Positions 23,047-31,123 of a stretch of 51,268 nt of DNA are shown here, piece by piece. The DNA lies in the IMG/VR virus record IMGVR_UViG_3300031753_000297, positions 1 through 51,268 of that record, one strand, 5' to 3'. This stretch comes from a virus. A program made the translations under genes and the position numbers. The stretch's first letter is position 1. Each line of letters starts with the position of its first letter. Under the pieces are notes generated by a model. That model was not told where the DNA came from, made no database searches, and was given only the letters and a program-made list of their open reading frames with translations.

Positions 23047-23663
23047 GCGGACGGGCGCAATGGCTCGCGTCGCGCCAGGCGATCCCGTCCTCGCCGGCGA
23101 AGAGCAACGCGCGATCCCCTGCAGCGCGGCCGGTCCGGCGATCGCCCGCCTGTCGGATCCACGGGACGTTGCTGCTCGATGTCGACGCACACGGCGGCCG
23201 CTTCCGCAAGCCGATCTGCCTGGAGTGTGTGCCGCCGCATCGGCCCAGCTGCATCCAGGGCGAGTACGTCGAGAAGCAGACGATCTTTTACGCCCTCGAA
23301 CTCGCCGAGAACCCAGACTACGACCTGGCCGACGTCGAGTTCTGGGAGCGCTTCGACCAGGTGCCCGACTGCCGCTGTCCGGAGCGCCGGCGTGCCATGG
23401 AGCTGCGCGAAGAGCCACCGATGGCCGAGCCGGCGCCGGCGTTCCAGCTGAGCATCGGGCGGGAGGCCACGGCCTACCACTGGCGCACGCTGCGACCGCG
23501 ACTGGCTCGCCTCGCCCGTCAGCAGCTGGGCAAGCGAGCGGTCCTCAGCTGGGACCTCGAGCAGCTGGCCCCGGTCATCGACCTGATTCCGGCGGAATCA
23601 CCGCGGGCCCGGGCCCGAGCCATCCTGGAGCGGCTTCGCGCGTTCGAAATGGACGGGAAGTGA
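23043..23663 (+). CDS. hypothetical protein with Cys pairs
   Basis: A 206-residue protein. The N-terminal 35 residues are Ser/Arg/Pro-rich. CRIHGTLLLDV, CLECVPPH and CRCPERR supply a scattered Cys/His set. The C-terminal third is helical and basic. A perfect GATTCCG palindrome lies near its 3' end (23585). Confidence 0.45.
   Translation: MSGRAQWLASRQAIPSSPAKSNARSPAARPVRRSPACRIHGTLLLDVDAHGGRFRKPICLECVPPHRPSCIQGEYVEKQTIFYALELAENPDYDLADVEFWERFDQVPDCRCPERRRAMELREEPPMAEPAPAFQLSIGREATAYHWRTLRPRLARLARQQLGKRAVLSWDLEQLAPVIDLIPAESPRARARAILERLRAFEMDGK
23585..23599. repeat. GATTCCG-N-CGGAATC palindrome, copy 3
   Basis: Exact GATTCCGGCGGAATC, 64 bases before the end of the gene at 23043. Confidence 0.6.
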
Positions 23664-23728
23664 TAGCGATCCACCCACGTCTCTTGAGGGTCTTAACAGA
23701 TTCGGCGCGTAGGTATAGGGGGAAGTGC

Positions 23729-23971
23729 ATGCCTCTGAAGGGTGAGCGGAAACGTGACTGGCAGCGGACGTACATGAAGCCGTATATGAAACGCCGGCGC
23801 GCGCCGCAGACTACTGCCGAGATCAACCGTCGGCTCGAGGAGCTCGGCATCCGGCAGCCGATGCCTGACGGGAAGAAGGCTCACGGGCCCGTGATCCTGT
23901 CCCTGAGCGATGCGCGCACCGCTCGCCAGCTGGATCGGCTCTGCTACGAGGAATGGAGGAGAACCGGGTGA
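23729..23971 (+). CDS. small basic protein
   Basis: An 80-residue protein from the ATG at 23729, chosen because GGGGGAAG precedes it. The N-terminus is very basic (ERKRDWQRTYMKPYMKRRR), typical of nucleic-acid binding. No family recognised. Confidence 0.5.
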   Translation: MPLKGERKRDWQRTYMKPYMKRRRAPQTTAEINRRLEELGIRQPMPDGKKAHGPVILSLSDARTARQLDRLCYEEWRRTG

Positions 23972-24723
23972 ACGAGCTCACCGCGGCGCAGGAACGCTAC
24001 ATCGGCTTCGTCAAGGAACTGGTCATCGAAGGCCTCAATCGCGTCGAGCGAGTCCTCGGCGTCGATGTCGCGACGACCGCGATCACGATCGAGGAAGTCG
24101 TCCCGTCCGCGATCGCCGCCGTCACGACGAAAGCCATCGAAGCGGTCAAGACGAAGCGAAGCTACAAGAAGCGATCGCCCAAGGCGATCGTCGTCGACGA
24201 GGTCGGCAAAGAGCCCAGCGCCCGGAAGCACCACCAAGGTCGCAAGGGCCAATCAGCGACCGGGCCGATCACGCGCCCGGTCGAGGGTGTGCGCCAGGCG
24301 GAGGCGCATTCGGAGAAGCCTGCGAGCCCGCCGACCTCATCGCCGAAACCAAAAGTCGAAGGCATCGGCGTCAAGCCGCTCGAGCCCGCTGTCGCCGCGA
24401 TGCGCGAATGCCCTTGCGTCAACCCGACGAAGGAAGACTGCGCGCGGATCGCGCCGGCCGGGATCCACACGCGGGGGACCGGCGCCGCGGCTCAGTTCTC
24501 ACGTTGCCGCTTCTATGACGTCCGGATGGCAGTCGAGAACAAGCGCAAGGGTCGCTTCAACGGTCCTGCAGTGTCCGTGTTCCCGACGGCGAGTCCTGGG
24601 CTTGACAGGCGCGGCCGGCGCAAGCCAGCGACGTTCGGTCACCCCTGCGAGAACGGGTGTGGCAACCGGACGAGCAACGCCTACAAAGTCTGCAAGGCCT
24701 GTCGCGCGAAGTCAGCCGCATGA
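23968..24723 (+). CDS. hypothetical protein with C-terminal zinc site
   Basis: About 251 residues from the GTG at 23968, which overlaps the previous stop. A helical N-terminal part is followed by a Lys/Pro-rich linker (about 90-145) and a Cys-rich C-terminal half with CPCVNPTKEDC and CENGC and CKACRA. Reminds one of regulatory proteins with a nucleic-acid-binding tail; no family named. Confidence 0.45.
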   Translation: MNELTAAQERYIGFVKELVIEGLNRVERVLGVDVATTAITIEEVVPSAIAAVTTKAIEAVKTKRSYKKRSPKAIVVDEVGKEPSARKHHQGRKGQSATGPITRPVEGVRQAEAHSEKPASPPTSSPKPKVEGIGVKPLEPAVAAMRECPCVNPTKEDCARIAPAGIHTRGTGAAAQFSRCRFYDVRMAVENKRKGRFNGPAVSVFPTASPGLDRRGRRKPATFGHPCENGCGNRTSNAYKVCKACRAKSAA

Positions 24724-24968
24724 ACGTCGAGGTTCTCGAGCGAAAGCTCTCGGACGCCCTGAACAAGTTCGCGAAGTGGCGCACCTGGTTCGCCAGCTGG
24801 CAACTGGGGACGCGCAGCGATCACGACGGTGAATGCAGCGCGGTCAAGGACCATCGTGAAGTCACGATGCTGCTTCGGGCGGAAGTCAACGCGCTGACCA
24901 AGGTCCTAATCGACAAAGGCGTCAATGACGACCATCGACTTCAGCGAGGCGCTCCTCGGAGAGGTTGA
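24720..24968 (+). CDS. small helical protein
   Basis: An 82-residue charged, helical protein starting MNVEVLERKLSDALNK at an ATG overlapping the previous stop. Its last 15 residues (from 24925) read through the start of the next gene in another frame, so the natural end may have been lost. Confidence 0.45.
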   Translation: MNVEVLERKLSDALNKFAKWRTWFASWQLGTRSDHDGECSAVKDHREVTMLLRAEVNALTKVLIDKGVNDDHRLQRGAPRRG

Positions 24969-25086
24969 GGCGCTCGACAAGGCCTACGAGCAGCGCTTTC
25001 CGGGCGTGCGGGCAACCCTGGACGGCCTGGCATTCTCGCTGCCGGCTGCGCGCGACACGATGCAGCGCATGAACTTCAGGCCCTGA
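24925..25086 (+). CDS. 53-residue hypothetical protein
   Basis: MTTIDFSEALLGEVEALDKA starts an acidic, helical peptide that overlaps the end of the preceding gene by 44 bases. Codon-position bias looks coding. No family recognised. Confidence 0.4.
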   Translation: MTTIDFSEALLGEVEALDKAYEQRFPGVRATLDGLAFSLPAARDTMQRMNFRP

Positions 25087-25172
25087 ACCGCCTCGCCTTC
25101 GGCTGCGGATTCCTCGTCGGCGCCGCGCTCTTCTTCGCCGCGCTGACGCTGCACTTCATCATCACGACCTAA
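25083..25172 (+). CDS. possible one-helix membrane peptide with CTG start
   Basis: After the CTGA overlap with the previous stop, the frame encodes LAFGCGFLVGAALFFAALTL, a clean membrane helix, then stops at 25170-25172. No ATG, GTG or TTG is available upstream in frame, so a CTG start coupled to the preceding stop is the only option. Tentative. Confidence 0.3.
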   Translation: MNRLAFGCGFLVGAALFFAALTLHFIITT

Positions 25173-25213
25173 ATCGGACGCCCGTTGGATCCCGCGAGTG
25201 GAGGCAGGTTTCC

Positions 25214-25327
25214 ATGCCGAAACGCACCGGCGATCGCTATCGCGACGACGACGAGCCTGACGAGGACACGGGCCTTCTACAGTTGCAGGGCTACGGAACA
25301 CTCGCGCAGCGAGCGAGGCGCTCCTGA
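25214..25327 (+). CDS. short ORF, possibly the displaced N-terminus of the phosphoesterase
   Basis: MPKRTGDRYRDDDEPDEDTG starts a 37-residue ORF. Its end (LQLQGYGTLAQ) leads smoothly, after a -1 shift near 25305-25320, into SEALLKLKKGLAVDAPYWFK of the next reading frame. It therefore looks like the N-terminal piece of the metallophosphoesterase rather than a separate gene. Confidence 0.4.
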   Translation: MPKRTGDRYRDDDEPDEDTGLLQLQGYGTLAQRARRS

Positions 25328-25398
25328 AACTGAAGAAGGGGCTGGCCGTCGATGCACCGTATTGGTTCAAGGGCACGGCCTCGGCGTTTCGGAAAGAG

Positions 25399-26388
25399 TT
25401 GGCGGCCTTCAGTAACCGCGAGCTCATCGCACGCCACGGTGTCACCCTGCGCCAGGTGACCGGCGCCAGGGAACGCCAGGGCATCAAGCAATCACCGGAT
25501 GCCAGGGGTCGCAGCTACGACGCCAGGTTCGTGACCAACCGCTTGCCAGGGCCGACGAAGCCGGCGAGTCAGCGCGACATGATCGCGATGCTCGAGGCCG
25601 CCGGCTACCGCGTGAGCAAGGCGCTGCCGCACGAACCGATCGTCAGGCTCGACGGCAAACCGGGGACGCGCTACAAAGCCGCCGTCGTCTGCTGCACCCA
25701 CTTCGGCAACGTCGCCCAGCAGATCACGCACCTGCATGACTTCTACCGCTACGCCGAGTCCCAGGGCTACGAGGAATTCTGGAACGCCGGCGACACGACC
25801 GACGGCCCCGACTCGATGCATCGGGACGCGGTCCATGAGCACTTCGTCCACACGTTCGATGGCGCCGTCGACTACTGGGTCAAGAACTACCCGAAGCCGA
25901 AGAACGGCAAGACGCGCCTCATTCTGGGCAACCACGACGAGGCGTGGCTGAAGGATCCCAGCGGCAGCGACATTGGTCGTGCGGTCGCAGCTCGTCGACC
26001 CGACGTCGAGTACATCGGGCGCCGCGCGGCCGACGTCCACGTCGGTCCGCTGCGGATCTACATCATCCACGGCGCCGGCGGCGGAAGCTACGCGCGGAGC
26101 TACAAGCTGCAACGGATGGCGGAGGGGTTCCCGCCGACGCGACGTCCACAAATCCTCCTGGCCGGCAACTGGCACGTGCCCGCGCACATCCCGGGCTACA
26201 TGGGGATGGAGGCGTTTATGCTGCCGAGCTTCGAGCACTCGACGCCATTCATCACCAGCCTGGGCAAGGGCGACTCGGTCATCGGTGGCCTGCTGCTCGA
26301 CATCGAGCTTGGGCAGACCGGGCTTCGCGACATCAAGACGCAATGGCGGCTCTATGACGTCGCGCTGAAAGGCGATCACCCGAAGTAA
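25399..26388 (+). CDS. calcineurin-like metallophosphoesterase
   Basis: 329 residues from the TTG at 25399, but the coding signal clearly extends upstream in this frame to about 25261 with no standard start, which suggests a frameshift from the ORF at 25214. Family motifs: THFGN (first metal site), NAGDTTDG, GNHDEAW, IIHGAGG and AGNWHVP. These match the D-x-H / GD / GNH / H / G-x-H order with the first motif altered. The N-terminal region (LIARHGVTLRQV) may bind DNA, as in phage phosphoesterases near recombination genes. Confidence 0.7.
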   Translation: MAAFSNRELIARHGVTLRQVTGARERQGIKQSPDARGRSYDARFVTNRLPGPTKPASQRDMIAMLEAAGYRVSKALPHEPIVRLDGKPGTRYKAAVVCCTHFGNVAQQITHLHDFYRYAESQGYEEFWNAGDTTDGPDSMHRDAVHEHFVHTFDGAVDYWVKNYPKPKNGKTRLILGNHDEAWLKDPSGSDIGRAVAARRPDVEYIGRRAADVHVGPLRIYIIHGAGGGSYARSYKLQRMAEGFPPTRRPQILLAGNWHVPAHIPGYMGMEAFMLPSFEHSTPFITSLGKGDSVIGGLLLDIELGQTGLRDIKTQWRLYDVALKGDHPK

Positions 26389-26405
26389 GTCCCCGAGGTG
26401 CAGCG

Positions 26406-26639
26406 ATGGACGTGGACTGGAGCTCGATCGAGGAGTTGTGTCGGACGCATTCGATCGCGCTCGAAAAGAACGACGCGATGAACCGGCCCGCCCTCGACGA
26501 TGTGGGTCCGGTGATCCACAAGGACAACTGCTGGCTCGGCAAGAACTACGTCAATCAGCCAGAGATGCGAGCAAAAGGCTGTGACATGGGTTGCTTCAAA
26601 GAGGCTGCCCAGCGCCTGAAGCAGGGAGGGCAGTCGTGA
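26406..26639 (+). CDS. small hypothetical protein
   Basis: A 77-residue protein with GAGGTG upstream of its ATG. It has scattered Cys/His (C-rich end: CWLGKNYV, CDMGC). No family recognised. Its stop overlaps the next start (GTGATG). Confidence 0.45.
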   Translation: MDVDWSSIEELCRTHSIALEKNDAMNRPALDDVGPVIHKDNCWLGKNYVNQPEMRAKGCDMGCFKEAAQRLKQGGQS

Positions 26640-27193
26640 TGCAGCTGGCCGTAGTCTGCCAAATCGCAAACATCACGACGCACCCCGACGCCGACAAGCT
26701 GGAACTGGTGACTCTTCGCCGTCCAAACCCGCACCCAGTCGCCACGGACGACACTTACCTTTACGTCACCGTGGTCACGGGGCCTCACTACCGAATTGGG
26801 CAGCTTGGCATTCACGTTGCCCCTGGCTCTCTGATGCCGGGCTATCTGGCCGAAGAGTCCTGGCTCGTAGGTCGTGGCGGCTCCTACCGCTGGTACTTCG
26901 TTCAGACCAAGACCATGCGCGGCGTGCCCAGCCCAGGAGTCTTCTTGGGTCAGTGGTATCGCAAGGATGCCGATGATCAGCGAAGCGTTGATCGGTTTGA
27001 GCTGCAGCGATCGAGCCTCTGCCAGATTCGCGGAGATATCGGCGGGCCACTCTGCTGCATCCAGACGGCTGATCACGAGGGCGACCATCAATGGGTACCG
27101 GATACCAGCCAGTGGACCAAGTGGCGTTGCTGGCGCGACCACTGGAAACTTGGCGAGGATGTCAGCGCGTATCTCGGCATCCGCGCCGCGTGA
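26639..27193 (+). CDS. OB-fold protein related to RNA-ligase/tRNA-binding N-termini
   Basis: A 184-residue protein (ATG at 26639; GTG at 26636 possible). Residues about 7-75, including ANITTHPDADKLELVTL and HYRIGQLGIHVAPGSLMPGY, resemble the OB-fold N-terminal region of phage RNA ligases of the DraRnl type and tRNA-binding domains. The ligase catalytic motif (K-x-D/N-G) is absent, so only the binding module is present. Cysteines late in the protein may bind zinc. Confidence 0.5.
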   Translation: MQLAVVCQIANITTHPDADKLELVTLRRPNPHPVATDDTYLYVTVVTGPHYRIGQLGIHVAPGSLMPGYLAEESWLVGRGGSYRWYFVQTKTMRGVPSPGVFLGQWYRKDADDQRSVDRFELQRSSLCQIRGDIGGPLCCIQTADHEGDHQWVPDTSQWTKWRCWRDHWKLGEDVSAYLGIRAA

Positions 27194-27525
27194 TCCCGGT
27201 CGAGGAGCACGCCTTCAATGCCGCCGTCAAGAGCTCGTTCGCGGAGGCCTCGGCCATCTGTGACGAGCGCGCCGGCCAGTACGGCGACAGCTGGGCCGTT
27301 GACAACATGCGCGGCGGCTACCTCGAGGCGACGCTCGCCTTGCCGCAACCCGCTCGACTGCGACTCGAGTTCATTCGCCTGGCGCGCTGTGCCACGATGA
27401 TCGACCTCAAAGACCAGCGACCGATTGGCAAGCAGGACACCCTGCTCGACAAGCTCAACTACGAGGCCGCCTACGCCCAGTGGCGGGCCGAGTACGAGCT
27501 CGCCCTCCGTCCCGCTGATCACTGA
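27190..27525 (+). CDS. DUF6378-like phage protein
   Basis: A 111-residue protein from the GTG at 27190, overlapping the previous stop (GTGA). DERAGQYGDSWAVDN, then LARCATMIDLKDQR and LDKLNYEAAYAQ, resemble the phage DUF6378 layout (YGD..., lKl.R..., D...D.agY), thought to be related to MazG-like pyrophosphohydrolases. Weak match; the metal-binding acidic set is only partly present. Confidence 0.4.
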   Translation: MIPVEEHAFNAAVKSSFAEASAICDERAGQYGDSWAVDNMRGGYLEATLALPQPARLRLEFIRLARCATMIDLKDQRPIGKQDTLLDKLNYEAAYAQWRAEYELALRPADH

Positions 27526-27538
27526 TTCCGACGTAATC
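27524..27538. repeat. GATTCCG-N-CGGAATC palindrome family, copy 4 (variant)
   Basis: GATTCCGACGTAATC, one mismatch. It begins at the stop codon of the preceding gene and lies at the start of a 200-base non-coding gap. Confidence 0.5.
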
Positions 27539-27729
27539 ACCCCAGTCACCGGCGTGAGCGCGTCGGTGCCAGCCTGCTGAGGGGCTCCGAGCAGCGATCC
27601 TGCAGCCGTCCTGCCATCGCCGCTGCAATGCCCCTCCTCATCGCCCTCGGGCCCTTCAACAGGCTGTACTGAGTAACATCGTTGCCGAGAGAGACTCCGA
27701 GTCGCAAAGGGCCAGGGCTTGAATTCAAG

Positions 27730-27966
27730 ATGAGCAGTCGGCAGCCGCCGCGACCAGTTGATTCCGACCGCCGTCGAAAGATCTTTGGTCCGGTCTACGG
27801 AGCCGCTGCGGCCCTCATCCTCGGCGTCCTGGTCATCGTTGGCTCGATCCTCGTCCCGGCGTCGGATCCGGTCCGCTTCATCGGCCTCCTGATCGCCATC
27901 CTTTTGATTAGCGGCGGCCTCGGCCGGCTGACCCGGCGGGCCTACGAAAGGCGGAAGAAGGGCTAG
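27730..27966 (+). CDS. small two-helix membrane protein
   Basis: A 78-residue protein from the ATG at 27730. Two membrane helices, GAAAALILGVLVIVGSILV and FIGLLIAILLISGGLG, sit between basic ends. It lies at the junction of early and late regions. A holin is possible by topology, but nothing confirms it. Confidence 0.5.
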   Translation: MSSRQPPRPVDSDRRRKIFGPVYGAAAALILGVLVIVGSILVPASDPVRFIGLLIAILLISGGLGRLTRRAYERRKKG

Positions 27967-28115
27967 CCGGCGCAGCGATCGGCGACAGGATTGGCCGTCT
28001 AGGTTCTTCGCGTCACCTTCAATGCGGCTCGAGTTTCGCACCGAGCAGCGACCCCTCGCTCTCCTCATTGCCTCAGACCCTTCAGCTGACCGACGCACCG
28101 CTCAGGAGGTAACAA

Positions 28116-28658
28116 ATGGCTGATGTCGTGGTGGTCGATCGGACCGGATCCGGTCTTCCAATTCTCATGAAGGACGTCGGCGGCGGCAACTTGGCGCCAT
28201 ACTCCGGACTCATTGACGGCGCCGGGCTCAGTCCCCAGATGACTCAAGCCGGCGACAGCATCGGCAACCGGATCGGCCTGACGGTCTTCGCCATTCTAGG
28301 GGCGGTCACCGGAACGAACATCCACGACCAGATCCGAGCCGTCAATGTCATCAAGAAAGTGCAGGCCGTCGCCGTGACCGCCGGCACACCCGTGAGCATC
28401 TGGACCCCGACGTCTGGAAAGAAGTTCCGCTTGATGGCCTGGCTGTTGAGCCTTTCCGTCGCCGGCAAGATCCTCTTCGAGGACGCGACTGGTGGCGGCA
28501 ACGAGTTCGCGCGGACCGCCTTGATGGCTGCCGGTGTTGGCGTGGCCTCCCCGCCGCTTGGGAACGGCTTTCTCTCGGCTGTCGCCAACAACCAACTCTT
28601 CATCGATGTCTCGGCGACGGGCAGCGTCGACGGCTTCGTTGCCGGCGTGGAGGAATAG
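28116..28658 (+). CDS. putative virion structural protein
   Basis: A 180-residue beta-rich protein with AGGAGG before its ATG. The core (VSIWTPTSGKKFRLMAWLLS through LSAVANNQLFIDVSATG) matches a type of structural or decoration protein seen in phages of GC-rich hosts. It opens the late region, upstream of the tail spike. Role in the virion not proven. Confidence 0.55.
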   Translation: MADVVVVDRTGSGLPILMKDVGGGNLAPYSGLIDGAGLSPQMTQAGDSIGNRIGLTVFAILGAVTGTNIHDQIRAVNVIKKVQAVAVTAGTPVSIWTPTSGKKFRLMAWLLSLSVAGKILFEDATGGGNEFARTALMAAGVGVASPPLGNGFLSAVANNQLFIDVSATGSVDGFVAGVEE

Positions 28659-28661
28659 AGA

Positions 28662-29009
28662 ATGGCTGAAGAGATCGAGATCACCGGCATCCACGACCTG
28701 GGCGATGACGTCCTCGAGGTCGAAGCGCTGGGACCCGTTTACGACGCGACGGACGCGGACGAGAAGCCGGTCAAGGCGCGTAATCGCTATACCGCCCGCG
28801 GCTGGGTGTCGGCGCTCACGAATCACTTTGACGCCGCCGAGCTCGACGCGGACCTGGTCGACGGAAAGGTCCTGCGCGGGCTGAAAGGCGAGCGCCATCC
28901 GGATGCGAAAGCGCGCGAGATGACTCCTGCCGAGAAGCGGGAGTACTGCCTGGGGTTGCTCCGCACGCAGAATCCGGAGCTCCGCGAGAAGAAGCCACTG
29001 GCGATCTAA
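28662..29009 (+). CDS. hypothetical protein of the spike block
   Basis: A 115-residue protein between the structural gene and the tail spike, all three separated by three bases. The first half is acidic and beta-like; the second half is helical (EMTPAEKREYCLGLLRTQ). No family recognised. It may be a chaperone or small virion protein. Confidence 0.5.
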   Translation: MAEEIEITGIHDLGDDVLEVEALGPVYDATDADEKPVKARNRYTARGWVSALTNHFDAAELDADLVDGKVLRGLKGERHPDAKAREMTPAEKREYCLGLLRTQNPELREKKPLAI

Positions 29010-29012
29010 CCG

Positions 29013-31052
29013 GTGGCCACCACAAAGGTCGTCACCGGGAAGGTCCTGTCGGCGGACGGCACGGCGCGAGCCAACGTCCTTGTGCGGGCGAAGCTCTCGC
29101 AAGCCGTCACGATCCCCGGAACTTCCGAGATCGTGCCGCTCGAGGTCCTCGCGACCACCGCGGCGGATGGCAGCTATAGCTTCTCCCTCTATTCGAACGG
29201 CGACCTAACGCCAGCCGGGACCTGGTACACGATCACCGAGGACGCGCATTCGGGAGACTTCTTCCAGTTCGCCGTCGTCGTTCCGCAGACCGCGGGACCG
29301 TTCCAGATGAGCAGTTTGGCAACCGTGACACCCGCCGCGCCGCCAGTCAGCGGCCACGTGTCAACGCTTCTGGTGGACGGCGCGTCGACGTTTTCCGGCC
29401 CTATGAGCCAGGGCGGCGTGGGAATCGCTGCGACCGGCGAGATCAGCGCCCTTGACCCGGCCTACGGCGCGAAGGGCGATGGTCAATGGCTAAGTGATGC
29501 GGCGATCACCAGCGGCCAGGCGGTCGTGAGCTCGCCGACGATCTCGACGGTGCTGAAGAACCCGCCGAAGATTGGCCAGCTCGTCAGCTTTGTCGGCGCT
29601 GGAGCTGCCGGCAAGCCGTTGCTGACAACCGTTCAGAGCGTAAATCTGGCCGCTGGCCAGATGACGCTAGTCGCGAACGCGCAAACGACGGTCGCCGCCA
29701 ACGGCGTTGTCTTTTTCGCGACGGACGATACGGCAGCCCTCAATGCCTGGATTAGCGATCTCATTTCGAAGAAAGCAAAAGGCATCCTGCCACGCCAGAA
29801 GTACGGCTACAGCGGCACGCTGGCATTAACCGACGAGCTGTATATCGAAGGCGCCGGCGTCACGGATCTCTTCGGATCAATTGCCAGCGGCGGCAACGCA
29901 GCATGGTTCCCGACCGCGGCACCGTACCTGGGCGGAACCGTACTCTGGCAGTTTGCGGCCGCGGCGGATGCGGTCTCCATGCCTGTGGTCGGGAAGACCG
30001 TAAAGCTCAAGGACTTCGGAGTCCTCTTCGCGAATCTTTTCAACGGCGCCGGCCACGGGTTCAATCAAACCCCGTCGCCGACCTATCTCGGCGCCCTCGA
30101 CACGGGCGTGACCTACGGCGAATTCGACAACCTAAAGGTCTTCGGCCACGACGGAAATCATTACGGCTTCGTCGTGAACAACCCACTCGTCAACACGTAC
30201 AAGAATCTTCAGAGCATCGGCGGCGGCGCGCTGAAGATCCACGGCGAAGGTCAGAACAACTACGGCAACAGCGAGTTCGCGCACTTCAACGGGCTGGTCA
30301 TCTCAGGCGGAACCGCTGATGCGATGAACATGACGGCGAGCGCCAAGAGCAAGTTGAATTTGCTCGTCTTCTTGCGGCCGGCGTTCGCGGTCTTCAATCC
30401 CGCAGCGCTGCCGGGCAATGTCGCGCCAAGCAACGCGCAGGCGATCTGGAATTCCGACGGCAACACGACTCAGGTCGTCACGATCGGCGAAGATCTGGAG
30501 TCGAACTGCGGCAGCGCGGTCACCCGTCCCGGCACGCTCTGGCAGCTTGGGAGCTACGGCGGCGGCGCCGACGTCCAGCTGCAGGGCCAGGCTGCAGCCA
30601 CGATCGTCTTCCGCATTTATTGCGATTCCGGCCAGACGGCCAACATCATGGAGGTCCACAACAAGAATCTCCAGACCGCCTTCTGGATCGCGGCTGCCGG
30701 CACGGTCGGTTACCTCAAGGACCTGCTTCGCAGCCAGCACAGCGTCAACCTCAATGGCGGGACGGTCAATGTCGACCCGACGACCGGAGAGCAACAGCTC
30801 TGTGCGCTGAGCGCGAGCACGACGATCCAGATTCCCAATGGCGCGGCCGGCCAGGAGATGATTCTGGAGATCACACACGACGGGACGGCGACCGTCTACA
30901 CGCTGACCTGGCCGGCAAACGTGAAGCTCGCCGGCGGCGCATTCGGCACCAATAAGGGCGGCACGAACGCTGCGAACAGCAAGGACGTCCTGGTGATCGC
31001 CAACGACGGCACGAACTGGGTCGAGAAGAGTCGGGCGATGAACCTCAGTTAA
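29013..31052 (+). CDS. tail spike / fibre with beta-helix domain
   Basis: A 679-residue protein (GTG start). Residues 1-90 form a carboxypeptidase-regulatory-like domain (KVLSADGTARANVLVRAKLS, TAADGSYSFSLYSNG), often the virion-anchoring part. From about 210 (FFATDDTAALNAWISDLI) the sequence has the signature of pectin-lyase-like right-handed beta-helix spikes, with repeated N/G turns. A C-terminal beta domain follows (about 580-679). It probably binds or cleaves a surface glycan. It sits upstream of the packaging genes, an uncommon place for a spike. Confidence 0.7.
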   Translation: MATTKVVTGKVLSADGTARANVLVRAKLSQAVTIPGTSEIVPLEVLATTAADGSYSFSLYSNGDLTPAGTWYTITEDAHSGDFFQFAVVVPQTAGPFQMSSLATVTPAAPPVSGHVSTLLVDGASTFSGPMSQGGVGIAATGEISALDPAYGAKGDGQWLSDAAITSGQAVVSSPTISTVLKNPPKIGQLVSFVGAGAAGKPLLTTVQSVNLAAGQMTLVANAQTTVAANGVVFFATDDTAALNAWISDLISKKAKGILPRQKYGYSGTLALTDELYIEGAGVTDLFGSIASGGNAAWFPTAAPYLGGTVLWQFAAAADAVSMPVVGKTVKLKDFGVLFANLFNGAGHGFNQTPSPTYLGALDTGVTYGEFDNLKVFGHDGNHYGFVVNNPLVNTYKNLQSIGGGALKIHGEGQNNYGNSEFAHFNGLVISGGTADAMNMTASAKSKLNLLVFLRPAFAVFNPAALPGNVAPSNAQAIWNSDGNTTQVVTIGEDLESNCGSAVTRPGTLWQLGSYGGGADVQLQGQAAATIVFRIYCDSGQTANIMEVHNKNLQTAFWIAAAGTVGYLKDLLRSQHSVNLNGGTVNVDPTTGEQQLCALSASTTIQIPNGAAGQEMILEITHDGTATVYTLTWPANVKLAGGAFGTNKGGTNAANSKDVLVIANDGTNWVEKSRAMNLS

Positions 31053-31123
31053 GGCGGGCGCTTCGACGGCACGCAGTTCGTGCCGATCCCGAACCGATTG
31101 ACTTAACATCGACGCGGGCGCCA

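Noticed and set aside
27088-28098. 336-codon minus-strand frame across a non-coding gap
   Set aside because: It crosses the DUF6378-like and membrane genes on the plus strand and has no family motif; the part in the 27526-27729 gap shows no independent support.
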